Source of the DNA: Helochares maculicollis
Taxonomy: Eukaryota > Arthropoda > Insecta > Coleoptera > Hydrophilidae
Direction of reading: 5' to 3'
Length of the DNA: 41,899 nt
NCBI GenBank assembly: GCA_033557835.1
Contig: JAWQRO010000349.1
Coordinates: 1-41,899, forward strand
Part shown: positions 1 to 13,000 of the stretch, in pieces
Layout of the letters: each line of letters starts with the position of its first letter
How positions within the stretch are numbered: position 1 is the stretch's first letter
Notes under the pieces: model-generated
Seen by the model: only the letters and a program-made list of their open reading frames with translations
Databases searched by the model: none
What the model was told of the DNA's origin: nothing
Made by a program: the position numbers and the translations under genes

Positions 1-133
1 AATAAGATGCGTCGTAAAAACAGTACCTAATAACAGCTGTTTAACGATCAATTTGTTTCTGAAGGTAAAAACAGAACATTGTAATAACCACGCCATGTCT
101 CATCAAACGCTACGAATTAATTCCAACGCCTAA

Positions 134-328
134 TAAAAATCGAAGACGAGCCAAAACACGTGCAAGCAAAGCAGCTGTCAACAATTAACTGAACATTCAA
201 AATGGCAGAACTTGTCGGTATAAGTGAGAGACTTGGGAGTACCAACATAACGCCACAAAAAAATCGAAATTCTAATATACGTAGCCCGCGAAAATTTAAA
301 GTTCGCGATATTTATTGAACACACCTCG
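134..328 (-). mobile_element. Mariner lineage 4, solo 5' end fragment
   Basis: Read on the minus strand, this 195-bp block begins with the terminal repeat CGAGGTGTGTTCAATAAATA and continues through the 5' untranslated region of the element at 30008-31186 with only scattered mismatches. Shared stretches include GACAGCTGCTTTGCTTGCAC. Similarity stops at about 134, just before the place where the other copy has its transposase start, so no coding sequence is present. A TA dinucleotide at 329-330 directly abuts the terminus, as expected for a mariner insertion. Sequence to the left of 134 does not match the other copy, so this is either a truncated insertion or one whose remaining part was replaced. 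The match to the second copy is seen directly; the cause of truncation is unknown. Confidence 0.9.
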
Positions 329-330
329 TA

Positions 331-3300
331 TTTCGTCAGAAAAACGTCCTTCTAGAATAAAAGTATATCCTGTGAAAAAGGAGACCTTATGTTTCTTTTA
401 ATTTACCCATAAACATGAATATATATTAAAATAGTTGTCATTTTCTATAACGAATTCTGCATTGTCATTTTATATCTCTTCGAAACCTCATTTGTTCAAA
501 ACAAGCAAATTCTTAAAGAACAGTTTTACACACTTTTTTAGTGGAACTATGGAAAGTCAAAGAATGAATCACAGAGTTAATGACACGCCAGCACGAGCAG
601 TAATACCAACACCTGTGAACTCCCAAATAATTCAGATGCAATCTTAAGCAACCGCATTTCCCGGTAGCTCGTAAACATTACAGACTCGAGTTTTGCTTTC
701 TTTTTCATAAAGAACCAGTGGGAAACAAAGATTTTCATACATGATATGCCGGTGTAAAAATGCATACCGCTATTGTGCTTTACACAAATGCAACCGTTTT
801 GTACTAAATGACAGCTAAAATAGGTGAAAAGAGATGCATTAGTATAATGGACAAGAATCGAGAAAGTTTAAAGCAACCCAACGTGCTGCAGTGCCACATT
901 TCACTGCGAATTGAATACCTCCCCATTATAAAGTTTCTGCGTCAATTTCCGCGAGCTATACAAACAGATCAAAACTGGAGGAAATTATAATGTAAAAAGC
1001 ATTAAAAAGGCTTAGAAAAACCACCAAACAGTTAGTTACATCTGAATACTGAGATAAAAAGTGTAGGCGAAATTAGCTTGACATTTTGTTTGTAGAAACG
1101 AAACTCTCAACAATGCAGTCTCCTTCTATTTTGCAACTAGAATTTTGTAAGAGCTCGAATTGATACGGCGCAATATTTCTTTACAAAAAGATTTACATAT
1201 TCCACAATTCGGGAGGAAGAAGCAATTTTTTATGTAATATGTAAAATGACTCGTTAAAAACTTCATAATTTATTAGCGAAAGAAGCGTTATGAATGATTT
1301 ATTAAAAATTAATTGCCACGTTAAAAATAACGGCAGCTCTGTTTAAAAGCTCGTTTACTATACAATAGGTTCGCTGGCGCTTTTAAAGAAATCGCTGCAA
1401 AGAAGCTTTAATTTGTCCTTTTGTGTCACCAGCGCCTGTTTAAGCATTCCCGGATACATCCTTTGCCGCCCATGCACTATGTGGCTTCACTTTGAAGTTT
1501 CCTTATAAAATTTTTATTTACCTTAATTGCTATATACTTTGATATGGAGCTCTCGCGCCGAGTAGCTCTGTTTACATTAATTAAAGCAATTAAGATTTCT
1601 TACGCGCTATTTAATCAGTTTCGCTCTGATTGAAGTTATTAATAAGCGAGAGCATTACACGTTATTGGCAGAGCACGGGAGCTGCTTTTCAGCTTTTTTG
1701 CTTTCTGAAAGGATTTTTTGTGTTAGGAAATGAAAACTGCATTTTGCAAATAATTTTCTCGTTCAATTAAATGCCTATGCTTATTTTGAACTAATTTTAA
1801 TCGCAGATATAATTTTATAAAATCCCTTTGTACATACAAGTGTATAAAAAATATTAGTTTTTTATTCCATTGAACCGCAGTCTACGCGCTGAATTTACTG
1901 TTTGTTTCCATAATTAATGTAAACAATCGCATCAAAAAATTGGTAGAACTCGGCTATATGATTCAACAATGTTTTTGAAATAATTGATGAAGTCAGTGAT
2001 TGAATTGCAACGACAAAAAATATGAATTTCCGTTGGTAAATATTGTTTCAAAACGAACTTTATTGATGGTAAATATAACGATTGAATGTATCTCGTCTCT
2101 GAATATTTTTCTTTTATTCAATTTCTTTTCTCTTCCATATTTTATAGCCTCTCGTTAATTATCGTTTTTATTTATATTTTGCATTGAAGATTTAAATTTG
2201 CGCTAAAAATTCCCAAGCTAGTTGAACTATTTCTAAGGTAGTGCTATTGAATAAAAGCAAAGTCTGATTCTGCTGGGCTTGAGAAAAGATTGTATTATAA
2301 GCATTTGATGAAATTACCTACCAAACTGAGGCGATATAGAGCCTTTCAAATTTAAGGTGACAATTTATTTCTTTTTATGGTTTCAATAGCTCAAGTACTT
2401 TCAAACAATACGTCTAGCTTATCCCGACCCAGATTGAATAATACATTTTTATTGCCTTCTCGAAAGCATTATAATAAATTATGTAAATTTCTATGTTAAG
2501 TAGCCTCTTCTTAAAGGCTTAACAAAGTGACTAAGTTAATTACCATGTGTGTAAACTTCTTTTAAAGTATAATAAATGTTTCTTAAAATACGTACCTATT
2601 TACGCATTTCCTTTAATTGCACCTTGAATTAGACAATCCGTTTATTTATATTTCAGGTAAACTATGTACTCCCAAATATGGCCGTCAACTTGATGTTCGA
2701 GTCGGTTCCGTTGGTTCTTAAGATGTCTCTGTTATAAATTAGGTTAGGTTTGGACGTCGGCCTTGGATGATCGTAAATATGTCGCCCAAAGCTATACCAG
2801 CGTCGTTCGCGACTATTTCAAAAAGGAAACAAAAAAAGTAGGGATAGAGCGGTTTTAAGGCAAAGAATTATTACCAGTGAAAACCTTCTTGTAAGTCGAA
2901 AAGCGTTTTATAATATGAGATTTTTCCATGCAAAAACTGCTTTTCTAGTACTTTATTGTCTTTACGTACGACTTATCGAACACAATCTCGCTGGCATTTT
3001 AAACTCTTGGTGTGAAAAATACAGAGTATTCTCATTAAAATTTAAAATATTTCTCCCACTGCTCGATGCAGTCCAGAGCCATAAAACTGTTCAGCGAGAT
3101 TCAGCTCATTTCATATCTAGTAAAAATTGTATTGGTTGCATCGCTGATCTGTAAAAACTAATCTAAGTTGGTAAGAGTAGAGCGTTCATAAGCTGGCCAA
3201 AAACGAACACTTCTCATTTATTATCAATACTCCAATTAATAGTGTAGTTCATATTGATGAGATTCAGTTTTAATTATTTATTTCAGTTTAACGCGAGCTA

Positions 3301-4499
3301 GACAAAAAAAGAGATATCAAATATTAAAAAGAAAGTTTGATAAATGCTATTGGTAAATTAACCTTAGCCTCTTTATTACGGTAAGCACTAACTTATTGTT
3401 AAAGTCCACCCACCAGGATGCTGGAATGTAACATACTGTTCGTCGCATTGCACAGCTGTCTCGATACATGTAATACAGAAATATGTTAGTCATTGTCAGC
3501 TTGGTGTCTCTCTTGTTTACTTTGTCACGTTCACTTTCATGTAACATATGCGCTTACATGATGCAAAAATGTGGTTTCAGGGCACTGAACAATTTTAATT
3601 GCCAATTGTTTGCAGTTTGGTAAGTAGAAAATTTGGGGGGTTAAGTGCATCCGTGTATAAAAATCTGGAGTATCTGCACTAGACATTTTAACATAAAGAG
3701 TGCAAAATATTCCTACTGCTTTTTTGTGGTATATTTTAGTGCAAACACGACACATTTTTTACACGCGCGACGCAGACGAAATCCGGATTTCAGGACAATG
3801 CATCCCAGTAGAGTGCTAAATGAAAAATTTTGTCTATTGATTTAAAAAATGTGCATTTGAAAAACCCACCTAATTTATCTAGTAATAAGTTAAGAAAACG
3901 GATTGTGTATGTTTTATGATAATGCTTTGAATATTTCTCCTAATTTTTTAACAATATAGTTTTTAGAATATATCTATTTATTTGCAATTTATTGAGTTTT
4001 TAGCAACGGATGGCCAAAAAAGTTGTCCTGCCAACATCTTAATTAATTTTAATAGCGCCGCAATAGACAAGTCTGTTACAACAAAGACTTGAAAAGTAAT
4101 AGTGACCTCTTAAAAAAATAAATGGCTAAGTTTCGACGAGTTGAAAAACATTTTAACAACAGTAAACTCAAAAAGCTTGAATTGCTATGATAAACACTTT
4201 ATAAAATAAGTGATTGAAGAGAGGATACAACAAAATAATTCTGATTAGTATCTACAAAAAATGTTCCTAGGGAAGTAAAGCGCACAAAGTAAACAAAAAT
4301 TATAAATACAAACCAATTAAAAGATGGTTCAAATATATCAAATATTAGTACTATACAGTCCTAAAGAGATCTGTGCTACTGCTTCCTTGAAATAAGATTC
4401 TGGATATTAGTATCCAATGCTGTTACAAGACGGACAATTGCGTTTATTTTAAAACAAGATCAGTACTGTAATTTAACATATGTGAGAGATGAAATAATA
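331..4499. other. Unique AT-rich intergenic or intronic DNA, no gene recognised
   Basis: No open frame here resembles a known protein and none is longer than expected by chance in AT-rich DNA. The block at about 1250-1700 is less simple in composition than its surroundings and carries several homeodomain-type cores (ATTAATTA-like words). A more GC-rich patch at about 2735-2900 has no recognisable content. Otherwise nothing is seen. Confidence 0.6.
1250..1700. promoter_or_regulatory. Possible non-coding regulatory block (speculative)
   Basis: This stretch mixes GC-containing words with clustered homeodomain-type motifs such as TTATTAATAA and ACATTAATTAAAG, and has few low-complexity runs. Reading frames are closed on both strands. 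It resembles conserved non-coding elements seen in insect regulatory regions, but only a cross-species alignment could show that. The call rests on composition alone. Confidence 0.15.
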
Positions 4500-4531
4500 T
4501 TAGGTATAAAAATAAGTGTCTGCCGTTTTAA
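4500..4531 (+). repeat. Left terminal inverted repeat, lineage 1 copy
   Basis: Starts TTAGGTATAAAAATAAGTG directly after TA at 4498-4499. It matches the left end of the hybrid element at 23281 (TTAGGATTACAAATAAGTTT) and, less well, its own right end. Confidence 0.8.
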
Positions 4532-4672
4532 GAAAGGTGTCGTGGGGCGCGGCTTTCGTTAGAATTTGCAAATGATAACCGGCTTAAAAATTAGTCTGTT
4601 CGTTCTACAATAACATAACCTTACTATATTACCGACTCCGTGCAAGTAAAATATAATTTTCTTGATCTGAAA

Positions 4673-5721
4673 ATGTCTAAATTTGATCCAAATAAACGTC
4701 ATTTGCGGGAACTTTTAATTTATGTCTTTAATTTAAAAAATTCTGCAGCTGAGACACATCGATTGCTCGTAGAAGCATATAATGAAGCTGCTTTGAGTGA
4801 GACAACGTGTCGTGAGTGGTTTCAAAAGTTTAAAAACGGTGATTTTGATGTAGAAGACAAAGACCGCAGTGAAAGGTCTAAAATTTACGAAGATACAGAA
4901 TTGGAAGAACCATTGGAAGATGATTCGTCTCAAACACAAAAGGAACTTGCTCTCACATTAGAAGTCACTCGGCAAGCAGTTTCACATCGTTTAAAATCAT
5001 TAGGAATTATTCATAAACAAGGAAATTGGGTTCCATACAAATTGAAGCCCAGAGATATTGAATGATGATTAAACATGAGTGAAATGCTGCTAGCCAGGCA
5101 TAAAAAAGTTTTCTTTACATCAAATCCTCACCGGTGATGAGAAATGGATACATTACCACAATCCAAAAAGCAGAAAATCATGGGGAAAACCTGACCACGC
5201 GTCAACAGCCACAGCAAAACCAAATATTCACAGAAAAAACTCATGCTGTGTGTTGGATCAATTGGGTGTGGTGTATTATGAGTTGCTTAATCCGAGCGAA
5301 ACGATCACTGAAACTCTCTACCGAACAAAATTGATGAGATTGACCCGTGCTCTAAGCGAAAAACGCCCTCAATACTATTCTAGACACAAAAGCATAATTC
5401 TACTCCATGATAATGCTCGTCCGCATGTAGCGGTTCCGGTGAAAAGCTATTTGAAAACACTTGATTGGGAAATGTTACCCCACCCGCCGTATTTACCAGA
5501 CATAGCGCCATCCGACTATTATCTGTTCCTGTCAATGGCACATGCTCTGCCGGAGCAGCGTTTCACAACATATAAAGATACCAAAAATTGAATTGTTACC
5601 TGGATAGTCTCCGAAAGATAATGAGTTCTTCCGATGTAGAATCCGAATGCTGCCTGAGAGATGGGAAAAAGTGGCTGCTAATGATGGACAAACTTTGAAT
5701 AAACTTAAACTAACGTTCTGA
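4673..5721 (+). pseudogene. Mariner D,D34D transposase pseudogene (lineage 1)
   Basis: The encoded protein would bind the element's inverted repeats and catalyse cut-and-paste transposition into TA sites. The start is the ATG at 4673, which opens MSKFDPNKRHLRELL and fits the family's usual amino end. The amino half reads cleanly through the paired helix-turn-helix DNA-binding region, including WFQKFKNGDFDVEDKDRS and LEVTRQAVSHRLKSLG. It then hits two adjacent TGA codons at 5063-5068. A frameshift follows near 5108, so the first catalytic block ILTGDEKW is in another frame. A small deletion near 5240 removes part of the CVWWDQ block. The third segment carries LLHDNARPH and PDIAPSDYYLF with 34 residues between the second and third aspartates. 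A TGG-to-TGA stop at 5589 and a further shift precede the natural TGA at 5719. All three catalytic aspartate codons survive, but the gene cannot make an active enzyme. Confidence 0.93.
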
Positions 5722-5744
5722 TACAATAAATATTCAATTTTTAT

Positions 5745-5764
5745 AAACTTATTTGTACTCCTTA
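5745..5764 (-). repeat. Right terminal inverted repeat, lineage 1 copy
   Basis: Its reverse complement reads TAAGGAGTACAAATAAGTTT, matching the left repeat of this family imperfectly. TA follows at 5765-5766. Confidence 0.75.
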
Positions 5765-7969
5765 TACTTTCTCGCAAGCACATTGTGAAGTACTGAATTC
5801 GGGCTTTTTTTTTAGATAAAATCTTAAATCACTATACTGAATACAACATGCAAACGAATGTGCTATTTATATGTCTAAGATCTTCATACTTTTGAAAATT
5901 ACAAGCAAAATATTCTGTGAGTTGTTTCAAGTATTTTCTAACAACTAACAACTTATTACTTGACGTCATTCTTTTCCAAGTTTTCATTAGGGTAAGGAAT
6001 TATTTACAAATCATATTCAAGGAAGAATGTTTGCGCCAGTAATATTTTTATTTATACGCCTCCAATTTACTTTATATTGAAAACATGTCTCTAAGTTGCC
6101 CTTGCAAGGCTCTGTTTAGTTTATTTAGCAGAGAAAAAATATCTGCCTGCTGTGCAAGCTTAGCCAGCTATTCACTGTTAGACAAGAATGTATGCAATGT
6201 TTTGGTGACAGAAAAATAATTTGACTAACATGGAAAGTTTTAAATCATATTTATTAGCAATTTTTCAATATCTTCAACAATATATTTAATACTGCGCTTA
6301 ACAATTGTAGGAAGCATATGAATTACTTTCAATTTGTGAAAAACTTGTATTCTCAAAATATTTTAACAGACTTTCTTGAATTCCAGATCAGAATCAGGGT
6401 CATCAATAAATCCAAATTGTTTTTACAACACCTCCAGTTTCAACGTTTTTTTGTATTGGTGCCAGACGGAGACGGTGGATGGTTTGATTTATTGTACAGT
6501 TTAGAAATAGGTTTAAAATTATTAATGCTATTGTATTAATACTTGATACCTTTTGCAGGAATGAAGAAATGTAATTTTTCCGCTTATTAAGTAAAGTCTA
6601 ACAGTTAAAAGAAAACAAATTCAGAGAAGTTAAATTAAAATTGAACCCCGCGAGAAATATGAAAGAATAAGAACGCGATAGGTGACCTTATTGCTAAATA
6701 GATGTATTTAACCATTGCGATACATTATTTATAATTTTAATGGAAATTCCTACCATAGTTAAATAAGAAAGATGATTTGCTGTCGGTTTAAACCTCTGTA
6801 CTTTATTGAAACGCTAGATTTAAGGAAAAGTTAATTTTAAAATTACATGGACTATACAAGGCATTGTGTGTTTCATTCTTCGTGTTGATTCCTTGAACAC
6901 CAATTATAATCAACTAGGTAATCAACTAACAAACAACTTTCGGTGCTTTTTATCTATCTCTACGTTGTTTTAAGCTTGTTAGGGTGGTATTTAGAATTGA
7001 TCTTGTGTCCGGCAGTTTTTATACTTGGCCGATCGTCGATGTCGATGGTAGATTAGATACCTGAACAATGCAAGGATTTATACGCCCTACTTTATAGAGT
7101 TCAGTGTTTGTTTTAATTGGACCATTTGAGCTGCATTCTGTGCAGTAGTTTTAGGACATGCTGAACACCGAAACTTTCAAGCCTAATGATAGGTAATTTC
7201 GACGTTTTTGTTGTAATTTATCAATAGTCTTAACGAGTCGCAAGTCTATCTAGCAAACAGCGGTAATTTAATTAGCTAAGTTATAGAGGTAATTTAAAAC
7301 GTCCTAATTCTAAAACACATGTTTTCTACCATTAACTTAATGAAAACAATTAAGCAAGAAGTAAATGTTTAATTTGTCACTGAAATAGATTCTTTTCCAA
7401 TGGCAATTTTACGTTAGTCTAACTAGAAAAATGGTTTAGAAAACGCAATTCATAGTTTTACGTCTTAAATATCGTTCCGAAATACAACAGGCGCCATAAC
7501 TGTTCCTTTAACCTAAAATTCCCACTTTACATAGAAACACAAATACCTTGTAGAGCTTTACGAAAAACATTATGTTCTAATATATGCCTTGTACCTGTTG
7601 CTATATTTGTTCAGTGGTGCTAGTTATACGTAATATTCTGCCGTTTCTTGGTCATTAATATGTAAAATAGGTTAAATATTGGACATATAAAATAATTTCC
7701 GTTTCAGCTTTATGGAACTTATATCACGTAATTTCATCTCCCGCTGAACAGATTTGTTAAGATGATGTAAACGAACATAATACAATAGGTATGGTAATTA
7801 AATGAGACTATTCCTTGATGATGAAACTACATAATTAGGTACTTTTCATTCGTATGTGCATCCCAACACCGAACGATCAGGTAAGTACAATGTAGAATAC
7901 GCATTAAAATTTAACAACTTTTTTATGACGTTTCTATATAGACAAAATAAACTGTTTGTAGATCTGAAT

Positions 7970-8017
7970 TAAGACGCGTAGGATGTCATAGACATGTTAT
8001 CTGCGTAACGCGTCTTA
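7970..8017. repeat. Inverted repeat with 10-bp perfect arms
   Basis: TAAGACGCGT at 7970-7979 is exactly reverse-complemented by ACGCGTCTTA at 8008-8017, with 28 bases between. The outer flanks (AGATCT.. and ..CATCTAAAT) also partly complement each other. The GC-rich arms stand out in AT-rich surroundings. No function can be assigned. Confidence 0.6.
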
Positions 8018-8398
8018 GCATCTAAATTATGGATTGTTTAGTTTTAAATCTGATACGGAGCTACTACAATTTTAATGTAGTATATACCAGGTTGGGTCAA
8101 ATATGTAAATAGATCCGTTAAATTTGAAAGGAATGCCTATTACAGTCCTTTATTCATCATAATATTCCGACTATTTTGGAATTTTATGCGGTATGAAATA
8201 TTCTCCAAATAAATTTTAATATTTTACGTATAGAGGTCAAGTGCGAAGCCGATTGCGAGGAGCTTTCATAACGATTTCAGCTATTTTTGAAACTCTCATT
8301 TAGCTATTATGAAAATACCTCGATTTTTTATACAAAGTACGCTAGTAGTAAGTCAGCAAAAAGTACAAAAAATGCCTTTGCGTCGGAATATACGTATC

Positions 8399-8498
8399 CT
8401 ACTTTTCACATTCTGCTTCATTAGGATTCTATTAGAAAAGCATCCCTACCTGAATATATCCGCGTTTGTATACAAACAGAATATGTGAAAAGGGGTAC
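8399..8498. repeat. Imperfect foldback around a 60-base loop
   Basis: CTACTTTTCACATTCTG at 8399-8415 pairs with CAGAATATGTGAAAAGGGGTA at about 8477-8497, apart from a two-base bulge and mismatches at the outer end. A 12-base palindrome, TTTGTATACAAA, lies next to the right arm. This could be a small hairpin or a chance arrangement; pairing is too short and interrupted for a confident microRNA call. Confidence 0.35.
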
Positions 8499-9965
8499 TT
8501 TTAAACATTGCTTTGACTAACTTAATTATAAATAGTAGAAATTACATGTTTGCATCTCTATATTTTATTTGTACAGAAGTTCGCTCCGACTATCACGCAG
8601 CATTTTGCTGTAAATTTTGTATATTTCAATACAATATGTTGAATACTTCATTTAAAAATAATTCAAAATAAACTAATATTTAAATATTGTGTAAGCCATG
8701 TAGTAGTAATAGTTATAGTATGCAAGATTTTTTTAGATTTGATTTAATAGTACGCATTGATTTTATTAATTAATCCATATATTTGACTTTTTTATTTTAC
8801 AAACGCTTTTAATTTCCACATTAATTAAATTAAAATATTCATTTTTGTTAAAGCATTTTGATAATATTAAAAATAAAAAAGGGAGCATCTTCCTAACAAT
8901 TGTAATTATTTCTAAATAGATTCCACTAATGCGTATATAACTTCGGATGTTTTCATGCACACAACAACATAGTGCACCCAGTTTTGTATTAAAAATATAT
9001 GTTGCTACTAAGAGATGTGAGCGCTTGGAAACACGATTCATTAGTCTTTATGTACGCTATTGAAACCACCCACTGTAAGTGGGGTTTCTTTCGGACGTTT
9101 CTTATAAAAAATGATTCAAATTGATGTAAAACGCCTACAGATTCTCGTTTTTATTCTCGAAGAATCTAAAAACATCTACATTACTCATTGTGTCAATATT
9201 TCTTTACTTCTATCAGTACCTAATTTATGTTAAGGACCGAATTTACACGTGAAACAACTAAATAAATAATGTTCTAACATAATTACATATTGTTCTTGAG
9301 GTTTAGAATGATTAAGTGCACGACCAACATCTTTGTTATAAAATTATACTATAAATCACGGCTGCTTAAAGCTTGCTTATAAAATACGGTTCTGGAAGGT
9401 AAAGAAATGTTTGGTTTTTTTTTTCGTTTCTAAGGTTCACAGGCCTTATTTTTGACTAAAAATATCATTATGTTTACGTGTTGAAATATAGTACCACTTA
9501 TTAGTATAGGCACATATCTAGATATTGTTTCAGCTAAAATGGTATTAAATTTTCCGCAATGCACAAAACCATTTGGTCGTTTTTAAAATATCAGATATCC
9601 AACTGTCCGCAGCAGAAGCAAAACGTAGGTGTCACGTTGTGCGAGTGCTTTTCAGAAAGACAGGTTTCAGAAGACACCCTGCATAGTTCAGTATTGGTCT
9701 GCACTTAAAATGACGAAAGGCAACAAATAAAACAACCTGTATCGAACGTTGGGGTTTTTTATTATTTCTGCTCGGATGTTTGAATGCATCAAGTGTCATT
9801 TCAACGCTCTCATATCGCCCACTATTTTTGCAGAAGTTCGCAACGCTCAAAGAATTTTTCATATCTTTAATGTTTTGCAGACGTGTTCGCATGTGATAGT
9901 GATAAAAAAGTTTGAAACTGACGTAAATAACAATATTCATTCGAGAAATTTTCTAAAATTGATAG

Positions 9966-9968
<3 letters not shown>

Positions 9969-10012
<44 letters not shown>
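9969..10012. repeat. (TA)22 microsatellite
   Basis: An uninterrupted TA dinucleotide run of 44 bases. Perfect runs of this length are usually polymorphic and can extrude as cruciforms. It is also a dense set of mariner target dinucleotides, although no element is inserted in it. Confidence 0.98.
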
Positions 10013-10015
<3 letters not shown>

Positions 10016-13000
10016 TTAATAATATAAAGAAACATATTTATTTAGACCATCATACCGGGGAAACAATATACACCCAGCGGAAACAACACAGGCAGTAGCG
10101 ATAAAATTCGATTACGCAATTAATACTAACAAACAAACGGTAAAACCAATTGACGATAAGCCAAGCATTTTTCTGCTAATTGAGAGTCATACGATAATGT
10201 TGGAAGCTGGCAGGATGTAACTTTGACCAGAGATATACATCAGCAGGACAAAGTGAATGTATAAATAGCGGTCTTCGATAATCTAGACAAATTCTGCGAC
10301 AATTTGCATTGTGCGGTCTTCTGTGTAACAAGCCTTCTTGATTTGTTTACTGGCTGACTACTTACCAGATTAAGTTTAAACGTATGCACCGATCTGGCCA
10401 TAAGTTTATCAACTTGAAAACTTGATCTTCAATTAAATGCCTTGTAAAATAAATGCGGATTTTATCTTCAGTTTGTCCTTTTCTGCTCGTCTTCAGAACC
10501 TTGTCGGCGAGTGTATAAGTACTTATTTATTTATTAGAGCTAGTTTATTAAAATTCATGATGAACGATGGTGAATTTGAAAGCTGTATGAATTTTAAATT
10601 GGAAAAAATTCATTGTATATATATTCTGTCATATGACATGACTATGACTACCGCTTATTGACCGAGCAGGTGTAGAATTAAAATAACACGGTTCATGTCG
10701 GCCTCTCTTTTTCGTTCGCTTCAGTTCAGCAACTTTATTGTCTAGTTCATAGATAAAGTTGTTAGTTCATCAAACGTAAAAAATTATGTAAACATGAAGT
10801 GTTAAGTATCTACAAAAGTATGAGTGTTAGTTGGAGTAGTTAGTTATACATAGCTCAGCGTAGCCAAATCGTAAAGAATGTTCTCAACTTATTTAGAATA
10901 AGTAATTAAATTCATTATTTTGTAAGCGTACATGAATCGTCTTAAGAATAAACACTAAAAGCTTATTTATATTCCACACAGATACACACGAAACTTTAGA
11001 AATAAAATTATTCATTTGAGGCATGTAAACTAAGGATGGATTACTTCCGTTTGCTTCCGTTAACAATAAAATCTTAATAATCAGTCATCACCTTCTTGTT
11101 ATTTTTTAATTTACGGTTGTCTTTTTTCATGCAAGCTCATTTTGTCTTACGGTACCTAAATATGCTTTAATGGGAACAACAAAAGCCTAAATTTTAATTA
11201 AAAGTAATATATTCATTCACGGTAAGTCTTACTGCACATTTAAGAATTTATGGACTTATGAATAAAGATGGGTTTTCCAGAGAATTTTTTTGCTGAATCG
11301 TAATGATCGGATATATCACTTATCTGTCAACTATTCCACTTCCTAAGAAATGCTTGCCCAGGCAATGGTAATTTATTCGCAAGTTACAAAGTATTCATTA
11401 AAATGTCATCGGATGATTACCGAAGCACGGCTAAGCCATTCCCATATTATACTTATTTTTTCAAAGCTACACACATATCCTTTTGTCATTTTAAATTTCC
11501 GCATGTGTATTACGTTCAGTGTACACTTAACATATAATGATAAGACCTTTCTAATCGTTGAAAAGGTAACGCTACTATTAGATACAGTACATTAACTTTT
11601 CTTGTCTGTTGTGTCTTAAATCTATTCGCAAGAAATATCATTAAATTTGCAAGCATGTGGAAACAAACGGCAATTACATGCTATAAATAAAACTGTTCTC
11701 TCAGCTCCTAAAATTACTAGGTACCATTTAGTTAAAATAGTGGCACTTACAATAGCACTAAAGTAATTTACAACTATACCACTAACAATTCTGTCGGTAG
11801 CCATAAAAAATCTCAATTATAAAACAAAGTTTCACGCCGTAAACTGGAAGAGTTTCCGATTTAATAGTGATTCTTTTTTTACGCTCGACACTGCCTGGTG
11901 TAACTTCGAATAAATCTATCTAGTAATTCTAATCAAACTACGAAATGTTACATCGGCATCGTCTCGTTTTATTTCTTCAAAGGCATCACGTTGATTTCAC
12001 TTCTGTTTCAGAACTCAATTTATAGAAGTCGTAAAGCTAACCAAGAATTTACTTTGCTATTAGGACATCCGATGATTCAGGTCTTGTCGCCAGATTCTGT
12101 GTATTATCGTAATTTCATAGTAATCGCCTGGACATTTTGTTAGCTTATAAAAGGGGACTCGCTATAACAAGCATTTTAAAATGGATGTTTATGACAGAAA
12201 TTTTCAGTTTTATCTAATGAGGAGAAAAATAGTCGGAACTTTCAATATCTTTTTATACAAATTAGACAAAGTTTGATTGCTGTGCGTTGGACGATGTTAT
12301 CGCTTCTTTCGTCATACCAGGTGAATTTAGTAAGAGGTGCCCTGTGATTATCTTTAATATGTCACATAAATTTAATGGGTGTTAAGTTGTTATGTCTTTA
12401 TTTTTACATGAAATGTCCACAATAAATATGGGGAATCAAGTCAAGTCTAAGATTCCTTTGTTAGATTTGTTATGCTTTTAAGATAAGAATTGTTCTCTTT
12501 GTTTCAGTGTGAAAGAACGCGTCGTATCAAGAAAGCAACTACTTGCCCTTTAATTTCTGAATGCTTTTTTAAATATGTTAAAGGTAAAATCTGAAAAAAG
12601 TTTCATAAAGAATCTATTACAAATGCTACATATTTGTTTCTCGATGTCTAGAGATGTAGTACTCTATATTATTACACAGCCAATCTTTTGTGTGTCTTGA
12701 GATATCACAAAATGGTCAAAATTTGTATATCTCAATAATAGTTTATTCGGGGGAAAATATTCTGGACATTAAAACTATGAGTCAACTCGTTTATAGGAGT
12801 TACATGTAGTAGGTGGAACTTTTTAAAATTGATTTCTTTCTTTCTGGCGTTAAATTGTTGTTACTTTAGGATTCTCAACCCATATCTGCCTAAATCTAAC
12901 TTATCCTAAATATCCGATTCTCTTAGTCTTGAGATTTTTCTTAATGGACTAAAAAAATGCAATCCGCAGGTCCAGTGGCATTAAGCATACTTTTCTTCGT

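Larger units (their letters stand above)
4500..5764 (+). mobile_element. Mariner lineage 1, full-length inactive copy
   Basis: A 1265-bp element flanked by TA at 4498-4499 and 5765-5766. The left terminus TTAGGTATAAAAATAAGTG and the reverse complement of the right terminus, TAAGGAGTACAAATAAGTTT, form imperfect inverted repeats of about 20 bp. The length is typical for mariner. The single internal gene is a decayed transposase (separate entry). Related sequence occurs in the window at 23281-23668 (same strand, 5' part) and 36859-37827 (opposite strand). Protein features such as the HLRELLIYVFNLK amino end place it near the mauritiana subfamily; that placement is from general family knowledge and not a tree. 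Confidence 0.93.
5767..9968. other. Unique AT-rich DNA, no gene recognised
   Basis: Only short chance open frames are present. Two foldback structures (7970-8017 and 8399-8498) are listed separately. A short T run lies just downstream of the mariner at about 5809 and another at about 9416. Nothing else is recognised. Confidence 0.6.

Noticed and set aside
2680..2720. GTTCGAGTC word resembling a tRNA B-box
   Set aside because: No matching A-box, no acceptor or T-arm pairing around it.
9600..9940. Less AT-rich stretch with a 102-codon minus-strand frame, considered as a possible transposon remnant
   Set aside because: No terminal repeats, no second copy in the window, and no transposase motif in any frame.
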